DNA of 64,000 nucleotides from Cyanidiococcus yangmingshanensis (lineage: Eukaryota; Rhodophyta; Bangiophyceae; Cyanidiales; Cyanidiaceae). Of this stretch, positions 1 through 12,600 are shown in pieces. A model generated the notes under the pieces. It saw nothing but the letters and a program-made list of their open reading frames with translations, made no database searches and was not told the DNA's origin. A program made the translations under genes and the position numbers. The first letter of the stretch is position 1, and each line of letters starts with the position of its first letter. The DNA lies in assembly GCA_013995675.1 (NCBI GenBank), contig VWRR01000003.1:682001-746000 (forward strand), given 5' to 3'.

Positions 1-59
1 CTTCGCCTGCTGATCAAGCGTCGCTGACGCTAAGCACGACGCTTCGAGAGAGCGCTCTC

Positions 60-3000
60 ATGACAAGCCCAAGTTCGAGTTGGCTCCCTCCAGCAAGCAT
101 GATGATGCCTGCTGGCTCGAATGCTTGTGCGACCATTCGGGCGTTGCATGTTCTTCCTTTAGGTGTGTTGGTTGCCCTCATCGATGGGCGCAAGTTGCTC
201 TTGCGTCATCCCATGGAGGATCCATATGAGCTGGAGGAACTCCAGAGTCAAGAGCAGGTCGTCTTTACGGACGCTCGTTTCCCAGTGCTGGTAACCCAAC
301 AGTGTCATTCTGGATCTGGGGCCTCTCTGTCGGAGTTCCATACGATGCGCGTCTACCTGGTCCAGGAGACACCAAGTCATGAGGAGGCCTCAGCGTTGGA
401 GACTGGCCCTATTCGACTTGCACTTGTCTGGGAACAGGGACTTGCGAACCCGAAGGATACGTTCCGAGGTGCCTGTCTATCGCATCCGTGGACAACGGAT
501 CCATATCCACTGCTCTGTCTCCTGATTGGTCGGACGCTACGCGGACTAGCGCTTTTTCGACCTGAGAACGATTCCACAAGACTGGCGACTCCCGACATGG
601 TATTCGTGCAGCACCATGTGGAAGCGATGGTGGCTATCGAGGCCCTTCGTCCCGGTCTGTTGGACTTGATCGTGCTGGAGGCATCCCGCCATACAGCAAC
701 CTCGCCTGATATTCGTCTCCGTCTGCAGTTCGGTTCCGTGATCGTAGGTCAGGTGCTGCAGAGGCAGGCCCCAGCTGCAGCAGTCTGGCTCTCCAATCCA
801 GTCGGTAGTCGTTTCACGGTAACCCTCGTCGATGGAACGCAGTATCGACTCTGTCTAGGGACGAATGATTCAGGAACCGCTTCCCTGGATGCATCAACTG
901 CTGAGTGCATGTCGCAAGACGTTGCCCTCTGCAGTCGCCTTGAACGTGTACCTGGCGTTTATGGAGGAGCTCCTCATCTCCTTGGATACGTTTGGATGGG
1001 AAGCGTGCATACGATGAAACCTCACTGAATGTGCGTGCTTTTTGGCGAGCCTTGCAACGTTGCTGGCCAACATCTCTTGCAGACGCTCGTAACGCAACCA
1101 GCGCTGGCTCCTCAACGACGCACGGAGACAGAGCCTAGTTCAGAACAATGCTCGTCTGCGGCCATGCCAACGGAACTCGACTTTTGGAGCGAAGACGCGA
1201 TCCTGAAGTCTCCGAACGAGGAACCGAACGAGGCAACCGAACGGAGAACCAGCGTTCATGGCCTGCAGACGAAGGCTTCCCGGCTGGCTATGGGACCACA
1301 CCAAGAACGAGTCCTGCACGTCTACGGCTCATGAGGCTGTTCGGTCGGAGACCAAAACGACAGATGCCTCTGAAAGAGGACAGCTCTCGCTATCGCCCCT
1401 TCATTTGACGAATCCATCAAGGAACGGCCAGGGTGATGCATCCACTCGAGAACATCGAGATCCGTTTGAAGGAATTCTTGAACAATCTCGAATAGGGATG
1501 CAGACCTGCCTCAGAAAAGCTCCGTACGGACGTGATGGATGCAGAGGCATCAGGATCCTCTCCAGTGGGTGTGCCAATCGAACGTGTAGGTCAGCGTACG
1601 GTTGCCAAAACCGCAACCGAGGCGAGTGGCAAGCCTCAGCGTCATCACCGGGTTGCAGAATTCGAGACCAACCCCACTGAACAAGCAGTGAAACCTGTCT
1701 GGGAGCTTGCGCTGGCTGTCGAACATCCAGCGCAACCATCGGCGCTTCCCCTGAATGCTCTCCTGGACACCCTGCATGCAGTCTATGAAGCCTACAAGCT
1801 AGATCAAGTCTGTTGGCCCTATCTGATACCCATGGCTCGTTTACTCAAGGCGATTGCAGCGGCTGCAGGGGCCACACCCTTCTGGGAGTACTACCAACGT
1901 GATGTGCCTGAACAGGCTCTCGATTCTGTACTAGGTCGAGGTTCCGTTCCTGTAACGAAGGAGAGGTCGCGAGCCACCGACGCGGTCTGTCGTGCTTCAC
2001 CACCGAGTATATTCCGCTGGCTACAACACCGACTGAGGCTGCCGCTGCTGCTGCCGCCAGGCATCGCTCCGGAGACGGCAACGTGTTCAGCCATGAGCGC
2101 TCATGCAAGCCAGTCGAATCAACAACGACAACATGACCATCCGTTGGTTGGTTCAGCTCATGGACTCGCCGAGGACGGGTGCTCCAAGGATGCCTCGAAT
2201 CCGTTGACTCGTATGGCTGGACTCATTCGTCTCTTTGAAGCGTCTCGAGCTGTGGCTCCAAGAACAACAAAACCAGGAACGAACCCAAGGTCTCCAAGCA
2301 TCATCCAGCGCTCTCCGTGAATGCGCTGGACCCTGCGCTGCACAGAGACCAGACGTCTGGCCAAGCATCCCGGAATGTGGCTGCGTCTCAGCGTCTTGAT
2401 GATGATCGTGTCGTTGACCTTGAGATCGACAAGAGCGTCTTTGATGGACTCGATCGCAACTTGGAATCCGACTCGGAGTCGTCGCTCGCTGACCAACTGA
2501 TGCAGTGGATGCTGGAAGTAGGCCTCGATGCAAACGCTTCTCGCTCGACTACCTGCAGCGGTGGCGCTACCACTCCAACAGGTTCTCGGACAAGCGAGAA
2601 GACAACCACATGCCCATTGGCAAGCGTCTGCCTATGCACTGATTGGTCGAGATGATCTGGCACCCACGCTACCTGATACGAAATGGTTGCAACCGGCAGG
2701 ACGACTACCTGCGTTACCCGAGCCAGAACTGGCCATGCTGCGCATCCAAGGCGGTCTACCCATGGCGATGCATCCCTGGTCAACGCTGGAGATGCATCCA
2801 GAAGCATTGACCGCAAACCTGTGGTTGACCCGTACGCCATACGACCCGACCGAGGCGACCGATGCTTCAACAGGATCAGAACGACCTGGTCCTTGTCCAG
2901 TGAGCAGCCAAAGCACTGCAGGATGCACCCGTGTTGATCCAACGGAACCGAACGATGACGACGACGAGGAGATGAACGTCGATGACGCTGCGCATGAACA

Positions 3001-6000
3001 CCAAGGTTATCGTGATGGTGCCGACCACCATGAGCAGCAAGCAGATCAAGGACCCCAAGGACGACCCTGATGGAATCGATCCGAACCAACTGGACGGGTG
3101 TGAACTGCCTGACCTCGTACCATGGCTACGTTTTCGGAGTGATCGTCGGCTCTGGGAAGTGCAACGACTCTTACGTTCCTCGGTCCCAATGGTCCTCGAT
3201 GCCGCTTCTGAACGAGCACTGGATGAGCAGGACCCAACGCAGACCGTGAGCAGGCAACAAGCGGTCCTCTTTGCCGGTGCCCAGCGTACGTTGGCTGCCC
3301 CAGTTGGACGTGGTGCCTTTACTGCCTGGACTGGTCGACCAGGAGATGCGGCTCACACGGTCGTCGTACCACCTTTGGTGCTCGCTGGACGCGTCGCTGG
3401 CAACCAGCTACCCATTCAACTAGATGCAAGTGCACTCGCTCCATCCTATTTTGAATGGAGCGAGTTCCATAACGCGGTTGCTGCAGGTCTTCGTCTACGG
3501 CCGGCACGAACGAATGACGACCTCTCCTCGTCATCGAAACAGAGACTGTTCGCCCATCCAGTCGAGTCTGATGATACGACCAGACCTGGCTATGAAGCAC
3601 GGATCGGTGCTGGTCTCTCAGGCACGACCATCACTCGGGCCTGGATTCGTCAACAACGTCCGAGTCGTCCAAGTGCAACGCATGCCGGCCTCGTTCTTGC
3701 GCTGGGACTCAATGGGCATCTGCGTCGTCTGCAGGTCACCGACTGGTATGCGTACCTGTTGCCTCGGCATGAGCTCACCAGTATCGCGTTGCTTTTGGGC
3801 CTCGCTGCCTCGTATAGAGGTACCGCACAGCCGCTGGTCGCTCGACTCATCGGTCTACATATCCGAGCTTTCAATCCGACTGGGTTTGCGCAACCCGACT
3901 GGGATGTTTCTCCGGCAGTTCAGAGTGCCGCAGTGATCGGCATGGGTCTGGTGTTCATGTCAACGAATCGAAAAGCAATTCTAGAGGGTCTTGTCATCGA
4001 GCTCGTGCAGGGTGCAGCGGCTCCATCCACGAGTGCCCTCGGTGCTGGAACGAGTCACGCCACGACCACGACCAGCAACATTCGAACGAGTACCAGTCGA
4101 GACCGAGAAGCGCATGCACTGGCAGCTGGACTCGCGCTCGGACTCGTTGGGATGCCTCGCGATACGCTCGATAGGGATGAGACGAAAGCGCAGCGTGCGG
4201 AGCGGTGCGGTTCCAGCCCATGGGTCTTGGCACCAGCAGCGGGTCGCTATGTCGATGACTTGCTTACGCTGATCACTCGAACGGGTCGAGGTGATCATGG
4301 TGAACCTCGAGACGCGTCAACCCCGGTGTTTGGTCTCGGTAGCCATGACGACGAACCTCGCGTCTCCAGTCACTGGAACGATCCCTCCGATGCATCGGTC
4401 GACACCATGATGCTTTCGGCACCGGAACGTGCACTTGGTCGCTACCTGCATGAACCTTCACTGCAGCCGCGTGCCCATGGCCTGGGAGAGCCCGCGCCCG
4501 ATGCTCGACCCAGTGTACTGCTGGAACCGGAGAGAGCTCGTGGCGATGTTGCCGCAGTTGGAGCACTCTATGCCCTCATGCTGTGGTATCTGCAGAGCAA
4601 CATGGAACAGATGGCTCGACGACTGGGTCTACCGCACGGAGGTCGTACCGCTCTGTGGCACATTCGACCCGAGTTGATTCTTCTGAGGTCCATGGCAGCA
4701 GCGCTGATTCGTTGGGATGCCATGCGGCCCGACTGGACCTGGATGCTTTCGCAGTTGCCACCCGTGTTGGCCAACCAGTGGCAACAGGATCGGACTCGAG
4801 AACAAGAAGCAACCGCGGGTATCGAGGCTGGGGCAGCGCCAAACCAACGTGTTCGGGGTCATGGTCGCGTTTGGCGTTGGCGTTGGCAGGTCGCACTCCA
4901 GAATGACCCTATCGATGTTGCGGAAGAGGTGATGGCGGTGCCCATCGATGAACGAGCAACGTCCTGGTTGTCCAGACCGCCTGGCTCGTGTTCATCCACC
5001 GTGTCGACGAGCGCGTTTCCTTCGCCGCACGAGCGTACAACGACCCGCAAAGCACTGATTCGTCTCTATACGCTTTTGGCCATGACTGGGCAGGCGCTTG
5101 CCCTTGGTCTGAAAATGACCGGCACAGCCGATGCACAAGCAAAACAACTCTTGGAGGAGTTGTTACGAGTCGTCGATATGCGTTATACAGCGGGTATGCA
5201 GCGTTCCGCGACACCGTGGTTGATTGCCTGTATCGATAACCTCGCAGTGGCCTTGGCCTTGGTCTGTGCCGGTCATGGAACGCTCTCCGTCCTGCGTCGT
5301 TTGCGACGGCTCTGTCTTGGTCGTCGTCGTCGCCTTATCGAGAACAGGTATGCCTATGGAAACCATATGGCTCTGCATTTGGCGATTGGTCTGCTCTTTC
5401 TCGGCGGAGGGACGCTAACCCTTGGCTCGAGTCGCGTGCAGACGGCAATGCTCCTGATGAGCTTGTATCCGCGCTATCCGGCAGCACCGAGCGATAACCA
5501 GTATCATCTGCAGGCGCTCCGTCATGGCTATGTGCTGGCGATAGGACGCTCGTTGTCTGGAGACGCGTGATATCGATACGAATACACCGTGTCCGGTACC
5601 CGTTGAGATCAGCATGGTAGAGGTGGAGCAATCGTCCTCGAGCTGCGCTTCGACGGAGGCGTCACCGCTTGCTTGTCTTCGTTGGACACCGTGTCTGTTG
5701 CCAGCGTGGTCGACTTGGACAATGCTGCGGGTGCGCTCTCCACGATACTGGCCAGTCACGATAAGTGCTGCTGATTTGCGAAAGACTCGGCCCGCAGACG
5801 CCGATGATCTACACTATGTTGTGTACGTCAAACGACATGCTGGTCATCTGTCGTATCTGCGGGACCGTCGAGGGGTCAAGGGACTCGCTTCTCGATCGCT
5901 ACCGTTGCGTTCGTCAAAGAGACAACCATCGGCAGACTGGATGCAACTGTTTGCGACCGACCCACTGGTGATGGCACTGCTCCGGTATGGACTGCGTTTC

Positions 6001-6824
6001 TCAGCGCACAGCGAGTATGACCAGCCTGAGGAAACGACGGTGTATCCGGCGCTCGTCCGGGGACACGAACCACAGCATTCAGCAAAATCGTTTCCTGAAC
6101 AGTGCCCCGGAGACGCGTCCATGGTCGGGACTCGTGTCGCTGGTATCGAACGAGACGAGGAGGCATTCTCCCGAACGGAAGCATCGTATTGGCGTTCCTG
6201 TTTGGATCGTTGTCTCGAAGCCGATCGAATGGACCTGTTGCCACATCTGTTGCAGTTGTATGATGAAGCGCATCGAGGAGTTACGAGGTCCCATCGACAT
6301 ACGCTCTGGATGATCAACCAGGTGTTGTTGCAGCACTGGGCGTATGCGGCTAGTTCAGCGGACACGGCTGCGGTCCGGTGCTTGTCACCTGAGCGTTGTC
6401 TGAACCGCTGGTGTTGGTCTAGTGCAGTTGCACTCGGCGAACGGCTGGAACGAGCGCTTGGTCTGGAAGCGAAGGTTTCCGCAACATGTCGGATGAGTCG
6501 TGGTGATCTTCTCCAGTGCTGGCTACAGGACGAGAAAGCCTGTTGGTACGCGCTGTCGAGAACGGAGATGTATCGATTGGCTGCATTGCTGCAGCTCATT
6601 CAAAGTCCGCTTCGTTCAACGCTACCCAGAGGAATGATAGAGGTGCTGTTGCATATCGATGCCGCAAAGGAAACGTCCTTGCCTGGACCGTTGCAACGTC
6701 CTGGTTTGCGCTACTCGAAACACAAGCACTCTCAATGCATTCGGTGGGTATGTCCGATGACTGGTTGAATCTCGTTGCAGAGTGGTTTCCAGTCCTTGGT
6801 GCTACTGCGGCTCGATATGAATAG
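60..6824 (+). CDS. APC1: Anaphase-promoting complex subunit 1 (APC1), reading frame broken many times
   Basis: APC1 is the scaffold subunit of the APC/C ubiquitin ligase that triggers anaphase and mitotic exit. The best match is the PC-repeat (Rpn1/Rpn2-like) core at about 3650-4010, with motifs THAGLVLALGLNGHL, HELTSIALLLGLAAS and VQSAAVIGMGLVFM. Upstream are the helical stretch ALPLQQVLGQARR..YALIGRDDL (about 2555-2660) and DLVPWLRF..WEVQRLL (about 3105-3180). Downstream are GLLFLGGG and YHLQALRHGYVLAIG (about 5390-5550), then SPRYWPV near 5740. The coding potential moves through all three frames. Breaks lie near 857, 1006, 1136, between 1260 and 1535, near 2530, 2980-3070 and 5565, and less clearly in 2230-2520 and 6600-6770. 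Each resolved break fits one surplus base. The first ATG in view is at 60, but the frame is open to the window edge, so the true start may lie outside. The 3' end (6768 or 6824) is uncertain. Human APC1 is about 1,940 residues, similar in size. Confidence 0.85.
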
Positions 6825-7017
6825 CCAAGAGGCCGTCGAAGGATGCAGGACAAGAGCAAGGGTGTTCGGAACACATGGTGACTTGTTGTGAACCTACACT
6901 GTTCTGGTCACTTGTTCGGAGATGTTTCGAACACGTTCGGTGAAGCGTTCCAGACAAAGGATCTTGTCGAGCGACACTGTATCGATGATCGGTTCGGCAT
7001 GCCATCGATACAATACC

Positions 7018-8866
7018 CTAGTAGGTTAGGCGCGACGTTGGCTGAAGAAGCACCCAACGCATCGCATCGGGAAACAATCCAGTTGGACCGAGTACTTGTT
7101 GCTCTCTTTCCGCGTTGACAAAGAGTCGCTCCCGACCCTGAACGAGTTCCGCACGGCTGATTCGATAGCCTCGGTGTACCTGTTCGAGACAACTGGGCGC
7201 TTGATCGCTCACCAGGTAACCAAAGACGGCCACCGTGCCAGTAAATGCATTCCCGGTTGGGTTTGTTGCAGCCAAGGATCGCTTATCGAACGTGAATATG
7301 TAAAAGGCTCGTTGGGCATCGTTCACGTCCTCTGCTGAATGGGCCATGGCCAGCGTCCCGTAAGGAGCAACCGGAAGCACAGGCGGTTGTCGCTGAACAC
7401 CCACCATGGCCGTATCGATCGACTCCCCGTAGAGTGGAGAAGGTTCGCCTTCAAGCAAAATCTCGAGCGGCAACGTTCGATCATTTTGGTGAAACGTTGA
7501 ATTTTCCTGCGACCCGGAGGTCACTGAAAAACAGAAACGAACCTTTCTCCTCATCGACGAGAGGCATGCCATCGTATTCGTGAGCCAAGACCCGACTGAC
7601 AAAGTTTCCCGCTGTCAACGGGGCATTCCAACCATCAACGACCACCTCGAGTACACAAGGATGTGGCGTATCGGACGTTGTGGCATGCTCTGGTGAACGC
7701 CTGGACCTCTCTGGGGATGCGGACGGCTCCAGGTAGAGCCTAACCAGCGCTCTGCCACGAAGACGCGGATCACCATCGAAACGACGGGGAATACGAAAAG
7801 GAACCCGTCGAATACTGGCTTCAGCGAGACGAGAGAGCTCCCTCAGCGCCTCTGCTCTGGCGACCGACGCTTGCGTACGCAGCTCGGTTGCAGTCAGGCG
7901 AAGGGTTGGTCGACTAGAGCCTGTTCCCAGCTGGACCAGCTCCTCCAGATGCTTCACCAACTGAGTGACGCGCTCCTCACTTCGATGAATCGTATCCACT
8001 GCGAGATCCTGTTGTCCCACATCCAAGAGGATGTTGAGTCGCTCTCGCTGCAGGACCGCCAGCGCATGGCGTGCTCGGTTCAGCGCTTCACCGAGTCCTC
8101 GTCGAAAACCGCCTCGAATATTCAACTCTAACTCGACCTGTTCCAGATCGCGTTGAATCTCCCATAACGGTGAGTCAGCGGGTAGTGGCAATGACCAGCG
8201 AAGTACTGCGGCCCCGTCTGTGCTTACGTACCTACGCAAAAGAGGGTTCTCTATGCGCCCTGGGCCGTTACTGGGTCGTTCAGCGCCTACGGAACGAGCA
8301 AAATCCACGACCGAGTCAGAAGCACGCTCCAATGCATCGGCTTTGGTGAGCGTTGGAAAACCTGCCTGAAGGAATAGCACGGCCAAGAGTAGTAGCAACG
8401 ACGCCGCGCTTTGGCGTCCCCCATGGCGCATGCTCCCAAGTGTCGCTTGAACGAAGCGCACTGGCAAGTACACCTGCATTCCTGGTCGATGACGAGCGCT
8501 CCAGTGTTTCGTTACAAACTTCGTCCAAGGCGTATCACCGCCGTCTGTGCTACAGCGGAGCCAAGTGCTGCCGATGGAGCATCCCGGCCAGACGTGTTGC
8601 CGCAGTGACGGTTCTGGTCGAGTCCGGGTCGTTGTCGATCGACAGAGACCAGAAGCGCGACCACGATCCATAAAGCTATCCTTGATGATCCGTTCTCTTG
8701 GCTCTGAAGACCTCGCTTTTTTGACGGCTTGATCCGCTCGTTGATGGAAGCAGAGAGAATAGCGTTTGCATCGGGCTCGACGCAGCGGTAACAGCGTCTG
8801 CAACCTGATGGAGAACGCGCCACGTTGTGCCAACCTTGAAGCATGATGCGCTCTAGTCTCCGCCAT
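7018..8866 (-). CDS. CYP38: CYP38/TLP40-like thylakoid-lumen cyclophilin
   Basis: This is a photosystem II assembly immunophilin of the thylakoid lumen. From the ATG at 8866 there is a basic plastid transit region, then a lumen-targeting hydrophobic segment (LLLLLAVLFLQAGF) ending in an Ala-x-Ala type site (TKADA). A helical regulatory region follows (ALPLP-like RWSLPLPADSPLWEIQRDLE), then a divergent cyclophilin domain: VVVDGWNAPLTAGNFV, EYDGMPL, PLEILLEGEPSPLYG, YGTLAMAHS and TVAVFGYLV. These match the order in plant CYP38. The frame changes near 7488, in a run of four A, where removing one base joins FNVSP to NDRTLPLEILL. An in-frame ATG at 9052 exists, but the stretch before 8866 does not look coding. 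The gene converges with APC1 across a 190-bp gap rich in GTTCG-type words. Confidence 0.85.
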
Positions 8867-9679
8867 CAAGACTCGATTTCGGGTCCAGAAACACATGACA
8901 AAACAAGGTACGCTTGAATGGAGTTGCTTGCAGGCCGTTCGCGTACACGCTGGATGCACCCGTGTGCCGCTCGGTTGCAGCGAGAACCCTCTGCGGACTC
9001 GGAACGTTGGGACGCGAACTAATGAACTCGATTGAGACGACGACCACCCCATGACTCGTTCGACAAGTAAACGTTCCTTTTTTCTTCGGGATCAAGCTTT
9101 CCCCTTGGCTCGACCGTGTGCTTCGTCTGTGCCTCCTCGACGTGCGGCACCCTTAACGTTTCGGGTTGTTCGTTCTTTTCGTGAACACGGTCACCAGTGA
9201 CCAACCGTTCGCTATGCGAACACGTTCCCGTACAAACACTCGTTCGTAATGACGATTCCAGTTTCTTTTCTGAAAGCCAATGGCTTTCATTGGCTTTTGG
9301 CTTTGCCGTCTAGGAAGCGTCTTTTTGTCGGTCGGTTTTCATGGTGGCGGCGGTGTCGACGACCCGAGCAGCACGCGGCGGTACCCCGCGACGCGCGCGC
9401 TCGACTAGTCTCCGCCGTTTTGGTGTCGGTCTCTGGTCACACGAGGCGCTCGCGACAATAACCATCATAAAACCTATTGATTGGGGACGCTCTATCTTTG
9501 GCTTGGCTGTCTGTTGTGTGATTCCTAGTCAAACAGCCCTATCGCGATTGATCTGGTCACCTTGTTCCGCGAACGCAGTGGTGTCTCTCGGAGGTGTTGT
9601 TCTCGGGACGACGCAACGAGTTGCACACGCCGTCATACCTCGTGGATCGTTTGTGTGCTCAAAATCGAAATATAATCTC
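8867..9679. other. Divergent intergenic region
   Basis: This 0.8-kb gap lies between the outward-facing CYP38-like gene and the UPL1-type N-terminal gene, so it should carry both promoters. A TATA-like word (tataat) lies directly before the ATG at 9680. An upstream in-frame ATG at 9341 opens the same frame, but the encoded stretch is basic and unlike the family. Confidence 0.5.
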
Positions 9680-12600
9680 ATGGAGAATCATGCGCATGAA
9701 TGGTTGGCGTTAGACCCCGATCACCTAGAATGCTGGTTGAAACAGGTTTGGGAGCGTCCGCCGCCACGGGGAGCGCACGCTCCAAGCCCGTGGCTCGTCT
9801 ACCCGTTGCTTCGTTTGGCGACACCCTGGGCTTGGTGGACCGAAAGCATTTGGCGTTCTGTAGAGGATCAATGGCTATTGATGAACACGTACGAGGGTGC
9901 GCTACCGGCTCTGGACTCGGACCAGCGGGTCGAGATCGCGACTGGCGAGCCGTGTCGCCACTTGGCCGAGTCACTGGCTGCGTTGGCTTGGCTCGCATCG
10001 CGTCTCGCGCCCGAGTGTCGTGGTGAGGTGCTCTCTATCGAGCCGCTATTGGATATTCTGGAAGGAGACTGGCTGATTTTGATTCTGCAAGCGTTGGAGC
10101 TCATATGGCAGGTTGCTCGGATACCGTTTACGTCCGAGGGAGCAGCACTGGTCGGCAACGAAGCGACCTGGTTGGTGCCACGCCTGGGAAAGCGTCTGCT
10201 TCAACTCTCTAGACACGAGCCCATGTTCGATGACCTTTTTCGAGCGCTGAGAACGAATGTTCAACGGACTGGCCTGCCTCTTTCGAATGCCGCCGTCGTG
10301 GTCACCAGTGCTGACACCAGCACCGATGAGCTTTCGGCCTCGGCGGCTGGCAACGAGTTTGCTCATTGGGAGAGTCGAAGCTCTCCAGATTCATCTTTCG
10401 AAATGGATACTGACCAGGAAAGCATCATGACTGGCACGGTCGCATCAGGACGGGAGGGTATCCGACGTCCAGGACAGCGAAGCATACCGACACCATGTTC
10501 CTGGTGCCAGAGAACGACTCGAGTTCGAGCGACTCGTTCTTCATCGAGTCTATCTGGGGGACGACTCCAAGGAAACGAACCAGGTGATCAAACTGCTGAT
10601 GCCGTTGACGCTTTGGAATGGACAATGATTGCAGATGCATTCACACCACATTGGCAAGCTCGCGTCCAGCAAATACAGGAGATGACGCCAACAAACGAAC
10701 ATGCGAAAAACGCTGGTGTTGCCGGCGAAGCGCGTCCCCAAAACAAAAGCCATCCAACGTCTTGGCGTGTTCATCCGCGTCACTGGTGTCGTTATCGCCT
10801 AGAATGGGGTCTTTTACGCTTATCAGTGCGTTATCAGGCCTTGGCTTTGGCTCTGGCAAGCTCCACTGGCGCAAATGCTGAACTCGAGTCAACATTGGCC
10901 TCTGAGTCACACCTCTGGGATGATGTGATTGAAATGGCTCGGGGAGCGTTCTCCTTAATCGCGGACCGACCTGCCACAGCGTCCAGTCAGGGATGGGTCG
11001 ACCATCCACCCCACGGTTGCCCGGTTGGTCCAGCGGTCGGCATTGCGTCTTCTGGCGACGGCAGCGGCTACCTGGAAATGGGAGAAACCGCTGTTAACGG
11101 GCATGCTTCATGGTAGAGGGCATGGTTGGCTCTTCCAAGCCCTGAATCGTGCTTTGGAAGAATGCGAACCCTCTCCCAATGATGAAGCATCGAGCCAGGC
11201 GGAGCGTTTGGAGCTCTACCTCAGTACCATGGGCCGCCTTTTGCGTCGTGAACGTCGTCTGCACCAACTGGATCCACGTCTTCAGTTGCTTTTGGTAGGT
11301 CTCTTTCAGAAACTGGCCATGATGGTGCAACGCTCGGAGCCAGCTTGTTTGCTTTCCATTTGGTCGCTTCAGTTCTGTACCTTGGTGCTTCGTCAAGCAC
11401 GCCCTGATGATGCCTTTTTTGGCATGTTGCGTCCTGAACTAGAGACCATTCAACGGTCGCTGCTAGAACAGCTGCCACAGGTCATTCAGGGCTCGCTGTC
11501 GAGTACGCCTCTGTTTCAGGAACGGCAAGTCTTTCGAGAGCGCCTCGCTCGACAGGCGTGGGCACAACACGATGCCGCCCTTGCGCTCCAGGAGACGTTT
11601 GGTTCACTGACGCTTCTCGAGAGTACCTGGATTCGCGTTGCTTGGCGCTTCCTGCTCATGCGCTACGAAAGCCAAGCCAGTTCAGGTGCAATGCCAACGA
11701 ATCCGCCGCTGATGCCGACACTGCTTCCAGAGGGCTTGACGTCTGCGTCTCCGGTGCCTTCACCTCGACTGGGCGGTACGCAAGCCGTCCATGCTGACCG
11801 ACAGGGGCTCGTTGCAGGACAGGACACGCCGGAACCGTTGACGCTCCATCAAGCCTCGATTCGCGTCCTCCTGGAACAGGTTCTATGGCATCCGCGTTGT
11901 TTCGGTGGTGCAGTCTGGAGTGTTGCGGCTCAGACGCTAGCGCTGGCGGTGAACGAAGACCCAGCCAACGCGGCCATCTTTTGGGAGGAGCACACCGTGG
12001 ATGGTTTACGACAAGTGCTAGCGGCAGCAGCAACCGCAGACGCTTCAACCGCGACCTGTTTACCAGCCACTGCTGCCTCCTATGTCGCTGCCTGGCATGC
12101 ACTCGATGCGCTCTGCATCCGACGAGAGCAGCTTGATGCCCTCTTGGAGCATCATGACCAAGACGATCATGGACGTCAAGTGCTGCCAACAGACCATCCA
12201 GAGGCGAACAATCAACAGGCTCGTCGTCTACCATCGATGCAATCCATGCTGCAGTCGCTAATTCGAGCACCGCTCTATCGACCCGTGTTGGCTCGGGCCC
12301 TGTTCCAGTCCAGACATGACCTGAGCCAGACGAAAGGTCTTTTGAAACGTGGCGATGAGATTCCAGCGCTATACGAGCGCGTGGTCTTTGCCGAGCTGCA
12401 AACGTGGCTCGCGGATCGAGTCGACAACAGACGACCAGCGGAACTAGTCGACAACGCCCAACGATGCCTAGCGAACATGAATGGAGGAACCGAAGAGGAG
12501 TCACGGCTGCACTTGCAGATATCGATGGAAACGACGCGTCTGGTCACGCTCGAGATGGCGTTCGTTCTCCTCGAGTCGCTGCGCAAGTCGATGCTTTCAT

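Noticed and set aside
1260-6824. Spliceosomal introns as the cause of the frame changes in APC1
   Set aside because: At the sites I could align, conserved residues on the two sides are adjacent and only one base is in excess, leaving no room for an intron.
7481-9052. Translation of the CYP38-like gene from the ATG at 9052
   Set aside because: The first 62 residues are basic and cysteine-rich without the look of a transit peptide; the ATG at 8866 gives a normal two-part plastid/lumen leader.
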